A stretch of DNA of 41,467 bases from Paludibacteraceae bacterium (GCA_024400275.1 JAKSMY010000013.1:1-41467); one strand, 5' to 3'. Shown: positions 15,233 to 23,279, counted from the stretch's first letter. The notes: generated from the sequence alone by a model not told the origin. Numbers and translations are program-made.

Positions 15233-15265
15233 ACTTCCACCTGCTGCCGGAATCACTCTTCCGGC
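15228..15265 (-). promoter_or_regulatory. Two adjacent hairpins in the lipoprotein mRNA leader
   Basis: Reading the minus strand, GCCGGAA/TTCCGGC (15265-15246, 6-nt loop) is followed at once by GCAGG/CCTGC (15244-15228, 7-nt loop). Both lie between the promoter and the start codon, in a leader of about 92 nt. They could affect stability or translation; no known riboswitch class is recognised. Confidence 0.5.
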
Positions 15266-15277
15266 TTGAATTTTGTG

Positions 15278-15309
15278 CAAAATTACAAAGAATTTTTGGA
15301 ATATGCAAG
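15278..15309 (-). promoter_or_regulatory. Probable promoter of the surface lipoprotein gene
   Basis: Minus-strand TAATTTTG at 15285-15278 with an imperfect -33 element CTTG (15309-15306) 20 nt upstream. It is divergent from the kdsC promoter. Confidence 0.55.
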
Positions 15310-15324
15310 AAAAGGGGACAAATA

Positions 15325-15356
15325 TTTGTATATTTGCCAAAAAAATCGTACCTTTG
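15325..15356 (+). promoter_or_regulatory. Promoter of kdsC-glf
   Basis: TTTG at 15325-15328, 20 nt, TACCTTTG at 15349-15356. The start codon is 48 nt beyond. Confidence 0.75.
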
Positions 15357-15403
15357 CACGCAGAACGTGAGAGTTAAGAATTTTGAATTAAGAATTATGA
15401 GAT

Positions 15404-15910
15404 ATGAGTACACTTTCAGATATTAAACTCTTTTTGACCGACGTGGACGGTTGTCTGACCGACGGCGGCATGTACTACACCGCAGGGGGTGACGAGATGA
15501 AACGCTTCTGCGTGTATGACGGAATGGGTATGGTTTTGCTGCGTAAAACCGGCATAAAATGCGGTATCCTGACCAGCGAGACCACCGAGATTGTGGCTCG
15601 CCGCGCCAAGAAACTCAACCTTGACTACCTGTTCATGGGCGTAGGACGGCAAGTAGATGAGGTAAAGCAGACCAAATTGGACGTGTGCAAACAGATCTGT
15701 GCCGAGATGGGCATTACCCTTGCCCAAGTATGCTACGTGGGCGATGATATCAACGATATCGACTTGCTGAGTGAAGTAGGCATAGCCGCCTGCCCTGCCA
15801 ACGCACGCCCCGAAGTAAAAGCTATTCCGCATATTATGCAACTGACCCGCAATGGCGGCGATGGTGCCATTCGCGAACTATGCGACAAATTATTACAAGC
15901 ACAACTATGA
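15404..15910 (+). CDS. kdsC: KdsC-like HAD phosphatase
   Basis: A 168-residue HAD-superfamily phosphatase of the C0 (KdsC/YrbI) type, without a cap domain. Motif I is FLTDVDGCLTDG with the nucleophile and acid/base aspartates; motif II is the TSE of GILTSETTE; the lysine is in VKQTK; motif III is VGDDINDIDLL. The usual role is removal of phosphate from 3-deoxy-D-manno-octulosonate 8-phosphate in lipopolysaccharide core synthesis. Relatives act on other nonulosonate phosphates, so the substrate is probable rather than certain. Its stop overlaps the glf start by 4 bp (ATGA). Confidence 0.85.
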   Translation: MSTLSDIKLFLTDVDGCLTDGGMYYTAGGDEMKRFCVYDGMGMVLLRKTGIKCGILTSETTEIVARRAKKLNLDYLFMGVGRQVDEVKQTKLDVCKQICAEMGITLAQVCYVGDDINDIDLLSEVGIAACPANARPEVKAIPHIMQLTRNGGDGAIRELCDKLLQAQL

Positions 15911-17028
15911 AACAATACGACTATTTAATCGTTGGCTCAGGGCTGTTCGGAGCCGTGATGGCATATCGCCTTAAACAAGCAGGCAAAAAATGTCTGGTAG
16001 TAGATAAACGCAATCACATAGGCGGAAATATCTATTGTGAGGACGTCAATGGTATTCATGTCCATAAATATGGGGCACATATTTTTCACACCGACAACAA
16101 GCAGGTTTGGGACTTTGTCAATTCATTCGTGCCGTTCAACCGCTACACCAACTCACCGGTTGCCAACTACAAAGGTAAGTTATACAACCTGCCATTCAAC
16201 ATGAACACCTTTGCTCAGATGTGGGGTTTGGTAACGCCACAGGAAGTTCAGACCAAGATAGATGAGCAGAAAGCCGATGTGATGCGAATGCTGAACGGAC
16301 GCGAGCCTGCCAACTTGGAAGAGCAAGCCCTGTCGCTGGTTGGAAAAGATATTTATGAGACGTTGATAAAGGGTTATACGGAAAAACAATGGGGTCGCCC
16401 CTGTACCGAACTGCCTGCTTTTATTATCAAACGGTTGCCTATCCGAATGGTCTTTGACAACAACTACTTCAACGACCTCTATCAAGGCATACCCATTGGC
16501 GGCTACAATATATTAATTGACAAATTATTAACAGGAGTGGAAGTGCGTACCGGCGTAGATTTCTTTGCCCATAAAGACGAGTTATCGGCAATGGCAGAGA
16601 AAATGGTCTATACCGGTGCCATAGATGAATACTTCGGGTATCAGTTCGGGCATTTGGAATACAGAACGGTACGCTTTGAAACAGAGCAGATGCCTATTGC
16701 CAACTATCAGGGAAACGCCGTGATTAACTACACGGAAGCCGAAATACCCTATACCCGCATTATTGAGCACAAGCATTTTGAGATGTTTGGCGGTGCCGTA
16801 GAACAATGTCCGACAACCGTTATCAGCCGTGAATACCCTACCGAGTGGAAACCCGGCATGGAACCCTACTACCCCATCAACAACACGAAAAACAATTCCT
16901 TATATCAGCAGTATAAAGAATTGGCAGACAAAGAAACAAACGTGCTTTTTGGCGGTCGATTGGCTGAATATAAATACTACGACATGGACGATGTAGTGGA
17001 AAAAGCCCTACAATGTAGCATTTCTTAA
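15907..17028 (+). CDS. glf: UDP-galactopyranose mutase
   Basis: A 373-residue flavoenzyme interconverting UDP-galactopyranose and UDP-galactofuranose, the donor for galactofuranose in surface polysaccharides. The FAD-binding start YDYLIVGSGLFGAV, then NHIGGNIYCE, VHKYGAHIFHT, YTEKQWGRP, the Y/R pairs near YRTVRFE and the closing LFGGRLAEYKYYDMD are diagnostic. I start at ATG 15907, which overlaps the kdsC stop; the upstream in-frame ATG at 15880 lies inside kdsC. The next 164 bp carry the hip promoter and operators, and an ATAGCC/GGCTAT inverted repeat (17037-17056) without a T-run. Confidence 0.95.
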   Translation: MKQYDYLIVGSGLFGAVMAYRLKQAGKKCLVVDKRNHIGGNIYCEDVNGIHVHKYGAHIFHTDNKQVWDFVNSFVPFNRYTNSPVANYKGKLYNLPFNMNTFAQMWGLVTPQEVQTKIDEQKADVMRMLNGREPANLEEQALSLVGKDIYETLIKGYTEKQWGRPCTELPAFIIKRLPIRMVFDNNYFNDLYQGIPIGGYNILIDKLLTGVEVRTGVDFFAHKDELSAMAEKMVYTGAIDEYFGYQFGHLEYRTVRFETEQMPIANYQGNAVINYTEAEIPYTRIIEHKHFEMFGGAVEQCPTTVISREYPTEWKPGMEPYYPINNTKNNSLYQQYKELADKETNVLFGGRLAEYKYYDMDDVVEKALQCSIS

Positions 17029-17132
17029 TGAAGAATATAGCCGTCATATAGGCTATCGGCATTGGTCAACGTACCGAAAAAAGGCTTTTTTGCCCCAAAC
17101 AAGCAAAAAAACGAAAAAAAGTTGCACAAAAT

Positions 17133-17164
17133 ATTGGATATATCACATATTATTTGTAATTTTG
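17133..17164 (+). promoter_or_regulatory. hipBA promoter
   Basis: TAATTTTG at 17157-17164 with ATTG at 17133-17136 as a near-consensus -33 box, 20 nt apart. The spacer is filled by operator copy 1, which fits repression by occlusion. Confidence 0.7.
17137..17153 (+). promoter_or_regulatory. Probable HipB operator 1
   Basis: GATATATCACATATTAT, 17 bp, exactly repeated at 17178-17194. It contains the GATATATC palindrome and lies in the promoter spacer. Confidence 0.7.
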
Positions 17165-17177
17165 CAGCGTAAAACTT

Positions 17178-17194
17178 GATATATCACATATTAT
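17178..17194 (+). promoter_or_regulatory. Probable HipB operator 2
   Basis: Exact copy of operator 1, 41 bp downstream (close to four helical turns, so on the same DNA face). It ends on the first two bases of the hipB start codon. Paired operators around the start fit cooperative autorepression, as known for HipB. Confidence 0.7.
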
Positions 17195-17528
17195 GAACAT
17201 TGTTTCACTAACCGATACCGCCTTATTAGCGCGCATTGGAGACAAGGTAAAAAGCCGAAGAGCCACCAACCAATTATCGCAAGCGCAACTGGCAGAAAAT
17301 GCCGGAGTGTCGTTATCTTCCGTGCAATACATCGAGAACGGACATAATGTATCACTCCTTATCTTGATACAGGTATTGCGGGCGTTACGCAGTTTGGACT
17401 TATTGGAATCTTTTACGCAAGAAGAGCCCATCAGCCCCATTGACTATGCCGAAATATTAAAACGCAGAAAACGCCCACAACGAATCCACGGTACTAAACA
17501 ACAAACAAAAAGGGAATCAACATGGTAA
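17193..17528 (+). CDS. hipB: HipB-type antitoxin and repressor
   Basis: A 111-residue XRE-family DNA-binding protein. The helix-turn-helix is at about residues 13-65 (KVKSRRATNQLSQAQLAENAGVSLSSV, in parts, then YIENGHNVSLLILIQVLRAL). Expected to neutralise the kinase encoded next and to repress its own operon by binding the two 17-bp repeats upstream. The basic C-terminal tail (KRRKRPQRIHGTKQQTKRE) resembles tails that contact HipA. It overlaps hipA by 7 bp. Confidence 0.88.
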   Translation: MNIVSLTDTALLARIGDKVKSRRATNQLSQAQLAENAGVSLSSVQYIENGHNVSLLILIQVLRALRSLDLLESFTQEEPISPIDYAEILKRRKRPQRIHGTKQQTKRESTW

Positions 17529-18805
17529 GTGCCGCAAGTGTTTTTTTATGGGACAAACAGGTAGGAGTTGTCTTATGGGATGAACAACATCACATTGCTA
17601 CCTTTGAATATACACCGGAGTTTATTCATTCCGGTTTGGAAGTGTCTCCTATACAGATGCCTTTGTCATCACGTATCTATTCATTCCCGGAACTATCAAG
17701 ACAAACCTTTATGGGACTGCCCGGATTATTGGCAGAATCTCTTCCTGATGCTTTTGGTAGAGCCCTATTAGACCAATGGTTACACATGCAAAACCGGCAA
17801 GAGTCCAATCCTGTGGAACGACTTTGTTTCCAAGGCAAACGCAGCATGGGTGCCCTTGAGTTTATGCCGGCTATTGAACACGAATTAGATGCCACGTCAA
17901 CGATTGAGATTGCTTCTCTCGTGCAAGTAGCATCCGAGGTCCTGCGTCAGAAAGAGGGATTTGCCACCAATATGTCCGAACCAACCACTGCTCTATTGGA
18001 TATTTTGCGAGTAGGAACCTCTGCCGGCGGGCAACGTGCCAAAGCAGTCATTGCTTATAACGATGAGACCGGTGAAGTCCGTTCCGGACAGTTGGATGCA
18101 CCTGAAGGCTTTGATTATTGGTTACTCAAACTAGATGGTGTGACCAACAAACAGTTGGGCGACCCGCAACACTTCGGAGAGATTGAATATATCCATTATC
18201 TGATGGCACGGGAAGCGGGCATCAACATGACCGAATGCCGTCTGTTGCATGAGAATAACCGCGCACACTTTATGACCCGTCGTTTCGACCGAGTGAACGG
18301 AGACAAGGTACACATGCAAACATTATGCGGATTGGCACATTATGACTACAATATACGCAATATCTGTTCCTACGAGCAGGCATTTGAAGTGATGCGGGAA
18401 TTATACCTTTCTTATCCGGAGGCAGAAGAATTCTACCGCCGAATGGTATTTAATGTGGTGGCTTGCAACCAAGATGACCACACCAAGAACATCTCATTCT
18501 TGATGGATAAGAAGGGTACTTGGTTTTTGTCGCCGGCATACGATATGTCGTGGGCATATAGTTCGCAAGGCACTTGGACGCAATCGCACCAAATGTCTAT
18601 TCATGGCAAGCAGACAGATATCACCCGTGCCGACCTGTTGGAAGTGGCACGGCAGATGAATATCAAGCGCGCCCCTGCCATTATTGACCAAGTTGTAGAA
18701 GCAGTCAGCCACTGGACCACCCTCGCTGCCGAATACGAAATAGACACAGAGGTTGTCAACTACATCGAGCGGACGCATAATTACCTACCTAAAGACGGCA
18801 TTTAA
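17522..18805 (+). CDS. hipA: HipA-type serine/threonine kinase toxin
   Basis: A 427-residue HipA. In E. coli the homologue phosphorylates glutamyl-tRNA synthetase and induces dormancy. Seen here: the N-terminal beta-rich subdomain (GLPGLLAESLPDAFG, 65-79), a glycine-rich loop GTSAGGQRAKA (165-175), the substrate-facing FMTRRFDR (250-257), the catalytic loop NQDDHTKN (316-323) and the metal-binding SPAYDMSW (337-344). All kinase residues appear intact. Length is normal for the family. The target is not known and need not be GltX. The ion-channel gene begins 17 bp after the stop with no promoter between them, so the two are probably co-transcribed. Confidence 0.92.
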   Translation: MVSAASVFLWDKQVGVVLWDEQHHIATFEYTPEFIHSGLEVSPIQMPLSSRIYSFPELSRQTFMGLPGLLAESLPDAFGRALLDQWLHMQNRQESNPVERLCFQGKRSMGALEFMPAIEHELDATSTIEIASLVQVASEVLRQKEGFATNMSEPTTALLDILRVGTSAGGQRAKAVIAYNDETGEVRSGQLDAPEGFDYWLLKLDGVTNKQLGDPQHFGEIEYIHYLMAREAGINMTECRLLHENNRAHFMTRRFDRVNGDKVHMQTLCGLAHYDYNIRNICSYEQAFEVMRELYLSYPEAEEFYRRMVFNVVACNQDDHTKNISFLMDKKGTWFLSPAYDMSWAYSSQGTWTQSHQMSIHGKQTDITRADLLEVARQMNIKRAPAIIDQVVEAVSHWTTLAAEYEIDTEVVNYIERTHNYLPKDGI

Positions 18806-18822
18806 TAGGTCAAATACCAATT

Positions 18823-19620
18823 ATGGCAAAACGAAGAAAGATTACCACACTATTTTTGAATGAAAGGTTTATTTTTACCATCATCATTCTAAATGCGCTC
18901 ATTTTGTTTATTCAAGAAATGGGTGTAAACAAAATATGGCTTAATACTTTAGATGTTGTATGCACTTTATTGTTCGCCGTGGAGATGATTGTAAAGCACA
19001 AAGAATGGGGAATAAAACAGTATTGGAGCAATGGTTGGAACAGAATGGACGGTATTTTGGTTATTCTAAGTTTACCTTCTATTTTCGCATATATTTGGCC
19101 GGAGGCGATTATCAACGTACATTTCATTTTGACATTACGTCTTTTACGCGTGTTCAGATTCTTCCGTGTATTCCATTTATTCCCCAACTTCACCAAGATT
19201 CTCAATAATCTAAAATTGGCTTTCCGACAAAGTTTCTCTATCTTTGTCGGCTTTGGTATTTTGCTGTTTGTGTTCTCGTTGATTTCGTGTGCTATATTTC
19301 ATACTGCTTCCCCAACCTATTTTGGCAATCCGTTGGAAAGTCTGTATTCCATATTTAAATTATGCACTATTGAAGGTTGGTACGACATTCCCGAAGCAGT
19401 CGTTCAAGGTTCTCCCACTTGGAGCATACACCTTGTACGGCTCTACTTTGTGTCTATTTTGGTGGGAATGGGACTAATTGGTATGTCCATTATTAACTCC
19501 ATCTTCGTAGATGCTATGGTAAGCGATAATAACGATGCCGTCCTTAAGAAATTAGAGGAGTTGGAAAAGACAATAAAAAACGAAAAAAATCTACCAAGTG
19601 ACACCAAAATGATTCGTTGA
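18823..19620 (+). CDS. Voltage-gated-type cation channel, six transmembrane segments
   Basis: A 265-residue ion transport protein (PF00520 type). Segments: S1 about 16-33, S2 42-58, S3 74-92, S4 100-120 with arginines at 106, 109, 112 and 115 (every third residue, as in voltage sensors), S5 136-160, pore loop about 172-192 and S6 203-230. The selectivity filter reads CTIEGW (181-186), comparable to TLESW of bacterial sodium channels, with the glutamate kept and glycine in place of the serine. A short charged helix (238-255) could be the coiled coil that assembles tetramers. Sodium or calcium selectivity is inferred. It lies 17 bp after hipA with no promoter of its own. Confidence 0.85.
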   Translation: MAKRRKITTLFLNERFIFTIIILNALILFIQEMGVNKIWLNTLDVVCTLLFAVEMIVKHKEWGIKQYWSNGWNRMDGILVILSLPSIFAYIWPEAIINVHFILTLRLLRVFRFFRVFHLFPNFTKILNNLKLAFRQSFSIFVGFGILLFVFSLISCAIFHTASPTYFGNPLESLYSIFKLCTIEGWYDIPEAVVQGSPTWSIHLVRLYFVSILVGMGLIGMSIINSIFVDAMVSDNNDAVLKKLEELEKTIKNEKNLPSDTKMIR

Positions 19621-19641
19621 AGTTGTACCTTTGCAGGCAGA
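19596..19641 (+). promoter_or_regulatory. Shared atypical promoter/operator, copy 1
   Basis: This 46-bp stretch aligns without gaps to 20722-20767 with 36 identical positions. Conserved parts are AAGTG-CACCAAAATGA, then TTTGCA and GCAGA. The -7 box is TACCTTTG (19626-19633). No TTTG -33 box is present; the conserved CACCAAAATG block takes its place, suggesting an activator or repressor site. It begins within the last codons of the channel gene. Confidence 0.65.
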
Positions 19642-19659
19642 CAATATGACAAAAGAGAA

Positions 19660-20709
19660 ATGAAAAATACACTTATGGAAAATGAAATTAAAACAATATC
19701 GCCCATTCTGTTAGGAGATGTCCGTCAAATTATTAATGAAGGCAAGGCGCAAGTTGCGATGACGGTTAATGTGGCATTGACAAATATGTATTGGCATATA
19801 GGAAAGCGCATTAACGATGAGCTCCATAATGAGCGGGCAGAGTATGGTAGTCAGATTGTCGCATCACTGGCGCGACAATTGCAACAAGAATTTGGTGAGC
19901 AAAATTTTTCGGTGAAGAACATCCGCCGAATGATGCAATTTGCCATAGAATACCCTGACTATCAAAATGTCGTATCACTGCTACGACAATTATCGTGGAC
20001 ACATTTTATTGCACTTATTCCCATTGAGGACACTCTCAAACGCAAGTTTTATGAGCAGATGACCATCAATGAACGTTGGAGCGTACGTACATTACGCAGT
20101 CGTATTGATTCAATGCTCTATGAAAGAACGGCTATTAGCAAACTGCCGGAGGATACGATTAAGAATGATTTAGCATTGTTGGAAAATGAGCAAAAGATGA
20201 CGCCTGAGTTATCCTTTAGAGATCCTTATGTGTTAGATTTTCTTGGTCTGCATGATACTTTTTCGGAAAAGGATTTGGAAAGTGCCATCTTGCGAGAGTT
20301 GCAGGATTTTATTATTGAAATGGGGAGTGATTTTGCCTTTTTGGCACGTCAAAAACGGATTACAATAGATAATGAAGATTATTATATTGACTTGCTATTT
20401 TATCATCGCAGATTACGTTGTTTAGTCGCAATCGAATTGAAGTTGGGAGAGTTTAAGGCGGCCTATAAGGGGCAGATGGAATTGTATCTTAATTGGCTCA
20501 AGCAGTATGATACAGCAGAGGGTGAGAATGACCCTATTGGGTTAATACTATGTGCGGGAAAGAATGAGGAACATGTAGAACTAATGCACTTGAAAGAGAG
20601 TAATATTCGTGTGGCAGAGTATCTGACTAAATTACCCGATAAGCATGTGTTTGAGCAAAAACTTCAATTGGCTATTGAACGAGCTAAAAATGCATCAAAA
20701 TCGGTATAA
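19660..20709 (+). CDS. DUF1016 (YhcG-type) PD-(D/E)XK nuclease
   Basis: A 349-residue protein with the two-part DUF1016 layout. The N-terminal helical domain (about 15-175) has INEGKAQVAMTVNVALTNMYWHIGKRI and NIRRMMQFAIEYP. The C-terminal nuclease domain (about 185-345) has FLGL, the catalytic D244 in YYIDLLFYHR, the E259-x-K261 pair in AIELKLG, and GQMELYLNWL. The complete PD-(D/E)XK core suggests an active endonuclease. Such proteins occur near restriction systems and defence genes; the precise role is unsettled. ATG 19675 is an alternative start. A promoter nearly identical to that of the DUF262 gene precedes it. Its base composition looks AT-rich compared with the flanking glycan genes. 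Confidence 0.88.
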   Translation: MKNTLMENEIKTISPILLGDVRQIINEGKAQVAMTVNVALTNMYWHIGKRINDELHNERAEYGSQIVASLARQLQQEFGEQNFSVKNIRRMMQFAIEYPDYQNVVSLLRQLSWTHFIALIPIEDTLKRKFYEQMTINERWSVRTLRSRIDSMLYERTAISKLPEDTIKNDLALLENEQKMTPELSFRDPYVLDFLGLHDTFSEKDLESAILRELQDFIIEMGSDFAFLARQKRITIDNEDYYIDLLFYHRRLRCLVAIELKLGEFKAAYKGQMELYLNWLKQYDTAEGENDPIGLILCAGKNEEHVELMHLKESNIRVAEYLTKLPDKHVFEQKLQLAIERAKNASKSV

Positions 20710-20721
20710 TTAGAAGAAAAA

Positions 20722-20767
20722 AAGTGCCACCAAAATGACACTTTAATGTAGTAATTTTGCAAGCAGA
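20722..20767 (+). promoter_or_regulatory. Shared atypical promoter/operator, copy 2
   Basis: Second copy of the element at 19596-19641, with identical spacing from AAGTG to the -7 box TAATTTTG (20752-20759). Here AGTGCCA-CCAAAA-TGACACT forms an imperfect dyad (20723-20742), the likely recognition site of a dimeric regulator. Confidence 0.65.
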
Positions 20768-20797
20768 ACTGCATATAAACAATAAAATAATATCATT

Positions 20798-22606
20798 ATG
20801 GCTGAAAAATATTCCGTATCCACATTATCCGTTGAGCAAATTTTAAGTGACATCAAATCGGGAATAATCGCAATTCCAGAAATACAACGTCCTTTTGTTT
20901 GGAAAGCCAAACAGGTGCGAGATTTGATGGATTCGCTTTATACTGGTTATCCGACAGGGTATCTAATTATATCTCAAAGTCCCAATATGAAACTAAAAGA
21001 TGGGTCTTTGTCTGAAGGAAAAAAAATAATGATAGATGGTCAGCAGCGTGTGACAGCTATGATGACTGCTATTATAGGGCAAGAAATTGTTACAGCGGAT
21101 TTCCAAAAGAAATGTATCAAGATTTCATTTAATCCTTTGGCAGAAGGAGACGAAGAGGCCTTCAAAGTACAAGATAGTTCAACCGCTAGAGATAAACGTT
21201 GGATTGCCGATATATCCACTATTTTATCTACAAACTTTGACAGTTTCACCTTTGTGCAACAATATTGCGCATTAAATCCAAATGTAGAACCGAGCTATAT
21301 TAATTCTAAAATAACTCAATTGAACGCCATTAAAAACCGACAAATAGGCATTATTACATTGGATCGTAATTTAACGGTAGATGAGGTTACGGAAATTTTT
21401 GTGCGTATTAATAGTCAAGGTGCCATATTAAAAGAAGCCGATTTTGTAATGTCTAAGATAGCCGCAAACGAAGAAATGGGTGGAAATACAATGCGCAAAG
21501 CTATTGATTATTTTTCTCATCTAGCTATTCAACCGGAATGGTATGCCTTTATGGAAAAAGATGAGGACTTTATGCAGACGGAATATGCGCTTAAACTTAA
21601 GTGGCTAAAAGATGACCGTGACGACATTTATGACCCTGATTACAGCGATATTCTGCGCGTCTCATTCCTTAATAAATTCCATCGTGGCAAACTCAAAGAC
21701 TTAGTAAGTCTGTTAAGTGGTCGTGATTTTGAAACACGCGAATATAAAAAAGAGATTGCGGAAAATTCGTTTGCTACTCTAAAAGAGGGAGTAATGGAGT
21801 TTATCAATGAGTTTTCTTTCAAAGAATTTGTATTGGCAATGAAGGCTGCTGGTTTTGTTAAAGGAGCACTTATTAACTCACAAATGACCCTTGATTTTGC
21901 CTATACACTTTATTTGTATCTAAGACATACTGGGGAGATTAATCGCACACAATTAGCACGTTATGTTGCAAAATGGTTTGTCATGTCCACATTAACTAGA
22001 AGGTACATCGGTTCTCCAGAAACGATGATGGATATGGATATCCGCCGTATTATGGAAAAGGGGTTCTTAGTTTATATGAGCGAAGTTGAAAGTTCCGATT
22101 TATCAGATAACTTCTGGAATGTAACACTACCCATGGCACTTGAAACATCTGTTACCAATTCGCCTTTCTTTAATGTGTTTATTGCAGCACAAATACACCA
22201 AAATTCTCCTTCATTCTTAATGAATAGTATTCATACACGAGATTTGGTTGAAACTATGGGTGATGTGCACCACATCTTTCCCAAGGCATATTTGCGTAAG
22301 AGTGGATTTGATGAGAAATCCGTGTATAACCAAATAGCCAATTATGTCTATTTAGATACGACCACTAACATCGCAATTGGAGAGCAAGCTCCCTGTGATT
22401 ATTTTGCCAAGATTAAACAACAATGCGAAAGTGGAATACCACATTATGGCGACATACATAATTGGGAGGAATTAATGCATAATCTAGACGAGAATTGCAT
22501 TCCTATTGAGATAATGGATATGAATCAGACACAATATCAAGAGTTTCTCCAACAGCGTCGTCTTTTGATGGCACAAAAGATTAGAAAATATTATCAGAAT
22601 TTATAA
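20798..22606 (+). CDS. DUF262/HNH (GmrSD-like) protein
   Basis: A 602-residue protein. The N-terminal DUF262 domain (about 8-220) shows IPEIQRPFVWKAKQVRDLMDSL and the ParB-like nucleotide-hydrolysis motif DGQQR (80-84), then FVRINSQGAILKEADFVMS. The C-terminal DUF1524/HNH nuclease module has DVHHIFPKAYL (489-499) with the paired histidines and a conserved asparagine at 524 (TTTNI). This fusion of the GmrS and GmrD parts is known from type IV restriction enzymes that cut modified DNA. Whether it targets glucosylated, other modified or unmodified DNA cannot be told. Both motif sets look intact. It is transcribed from its own promoter. Confidence 0.85.
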   Translation: MAEKYSVSTLSVEQILSDIKSGIIAIPEIQRPFVWKAKQVRDLMDSLYTGYPTGYLIISQSPNMKLKDGSLSEGKKIMIDGQQRVTAMMTAIIGQEIVTADFQKKCIKISFNPLAEGDEEAFKVQDSSTARDKRWIADISTILSTNFDSFTFVQQYCALNPNVEPSYINSKITQLNAIKNRQIGIITLDRNLTVDEVTEIFVRINSQGAILKEADFVMSKIAANEEMGGNTMRKAIDYFSHLAIQPEWYAFMEKDEDFMQTEYALKLKWLKDDRDDIYDPDYSDILRVSFLNKFHRGKLKDLVSLLSGRDFETREYKKEIAENSFATLKEGVMEFINEFSFKEFVLAMKAAGFVKGALINSQMTLDFAYTLYLYLRHTGEINRTQLARYVAKWFVMSTLTRRYIGSPETMMDMDIRRIMEKGFLVYMSEVESSDLSDNFWNVTLPMALETSVTNSPFFNVFIAAQIHQNSPSFLMNSIHTRDLVETMGDVHHIFPKAYLRKSGFDEKSVYNQIANYVYLDTTTNIAIGEQAPCDYFAKIKQQCESGIPHYGDIHNWEELMHNLDENCIPIEIMDMNQTQYQEFLQQRRLLMAQKIRKYYQNL

Positions 22607-22751
22607 TCTTTGTGTGTTCCCTCCTCGGAATATACCAAGAATTATTACAACAGTAGACCCGTACTACCGATAAGCACACCTTCCCCTGACCTTAACGGGG
22701 GTAGAACGGGAGTAGAAGCAAATGTCAAACATCTATTAAATAGCAAATAGT

Positions 22752-23255
22752 ATGGCGAAAATTAAACCCATAGATAACGTTGCTGAAATGCACGGCAAAC
22801 AAGACTCAAAGAGCGACTATATGTTTGTCACCAATGCACGAAGTAAGCAAATTAGTACACGCAAGATTGCAGCGCGAAATTTTGACCAACATCCTGTAAC
22901 ATCTCGGGAGAAAGAGACAAACGACAAAATGCGCGAATTGGTTGCAGAATACAAACGAATCAAATCCGATCCGGAAGCCTTTGCACAATTGGTAGAAGAA
23001 CGCCATAACGCACCGATTGACCTTCAATGTGCCAATACATACTTGTATTTCCTCAAAACCCGAATGGACGAAGGCAAGAACAGTGTAACCTTGAAGATTG
23101 CCAAGAGCAAGAGTAACGAGGACAGTTATGTAGAAGGTCTGCTGCGCTGCCATAACCGCGAAGAAGCAGACCGATTGTTAGTCGACTTTGTGGAAAAGTT
23201 AGGATACAAGAAACTGGCACAAGCGTACAACAAAATAGTAAAAGAAAGCAAATAA
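22752..23255 (+). CDS. Hypothetical protein
   Basis: A 167-residue, highly charged protein that I do not recognise. It is probably cytoplasmic: no signal peptide or membrane segment. The N-terminal third is basic and low in hydrophobics (IKPIDNVAEMHGKQDSKSDY, then KQISTRKIAARN). A helical middle (REKETNDKMRELVAEYKRIK) follows, then a mixed C-terminus (GLLRCHNREEADRLLVDFVE). The first 75 residues weakly recall small uncharacterised Bacteroidales proteins that begin with a GK-x-D motif. It closes the accessory island. The 145-bp gap before it (22607-22751) holds no clear promoter or strong terminator, only a weak CCCCTGACC/GGGGG pairing. Confidence 0.7.
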   Translation: MAKIKPIDNVAEMHGKQDSKSDYMFVTNARSKQISTRKIAARNFDQHPVTSREKETNDKMRELVAEYKRIKSDPEAFAQLVEERHNAPIDLQCANTYLYFLKTRMDEGKNSVTLKIAKSKSNEDSYVEGLLRCHNREEADRLLVDFVEKLGYKKLAQAYNKIVKESK

Positions 23256-23279
23256 AAGCATCTTTTGTGTCCCCAATTA

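Noticed and set aside
17037..17056. ATAGCC/GGCTAT inverted repeat after glf as a terminator
   Set aside because: Six-bp stem with a long loop and no T-run directly after it; too weak to call.
22607..22751. Terminator or promoter between the DUF262 gene and the hypothetical gene
   Set aside because: Only a weak C-run/G-run pairing and no correctly spaced promoter boxes could be found.
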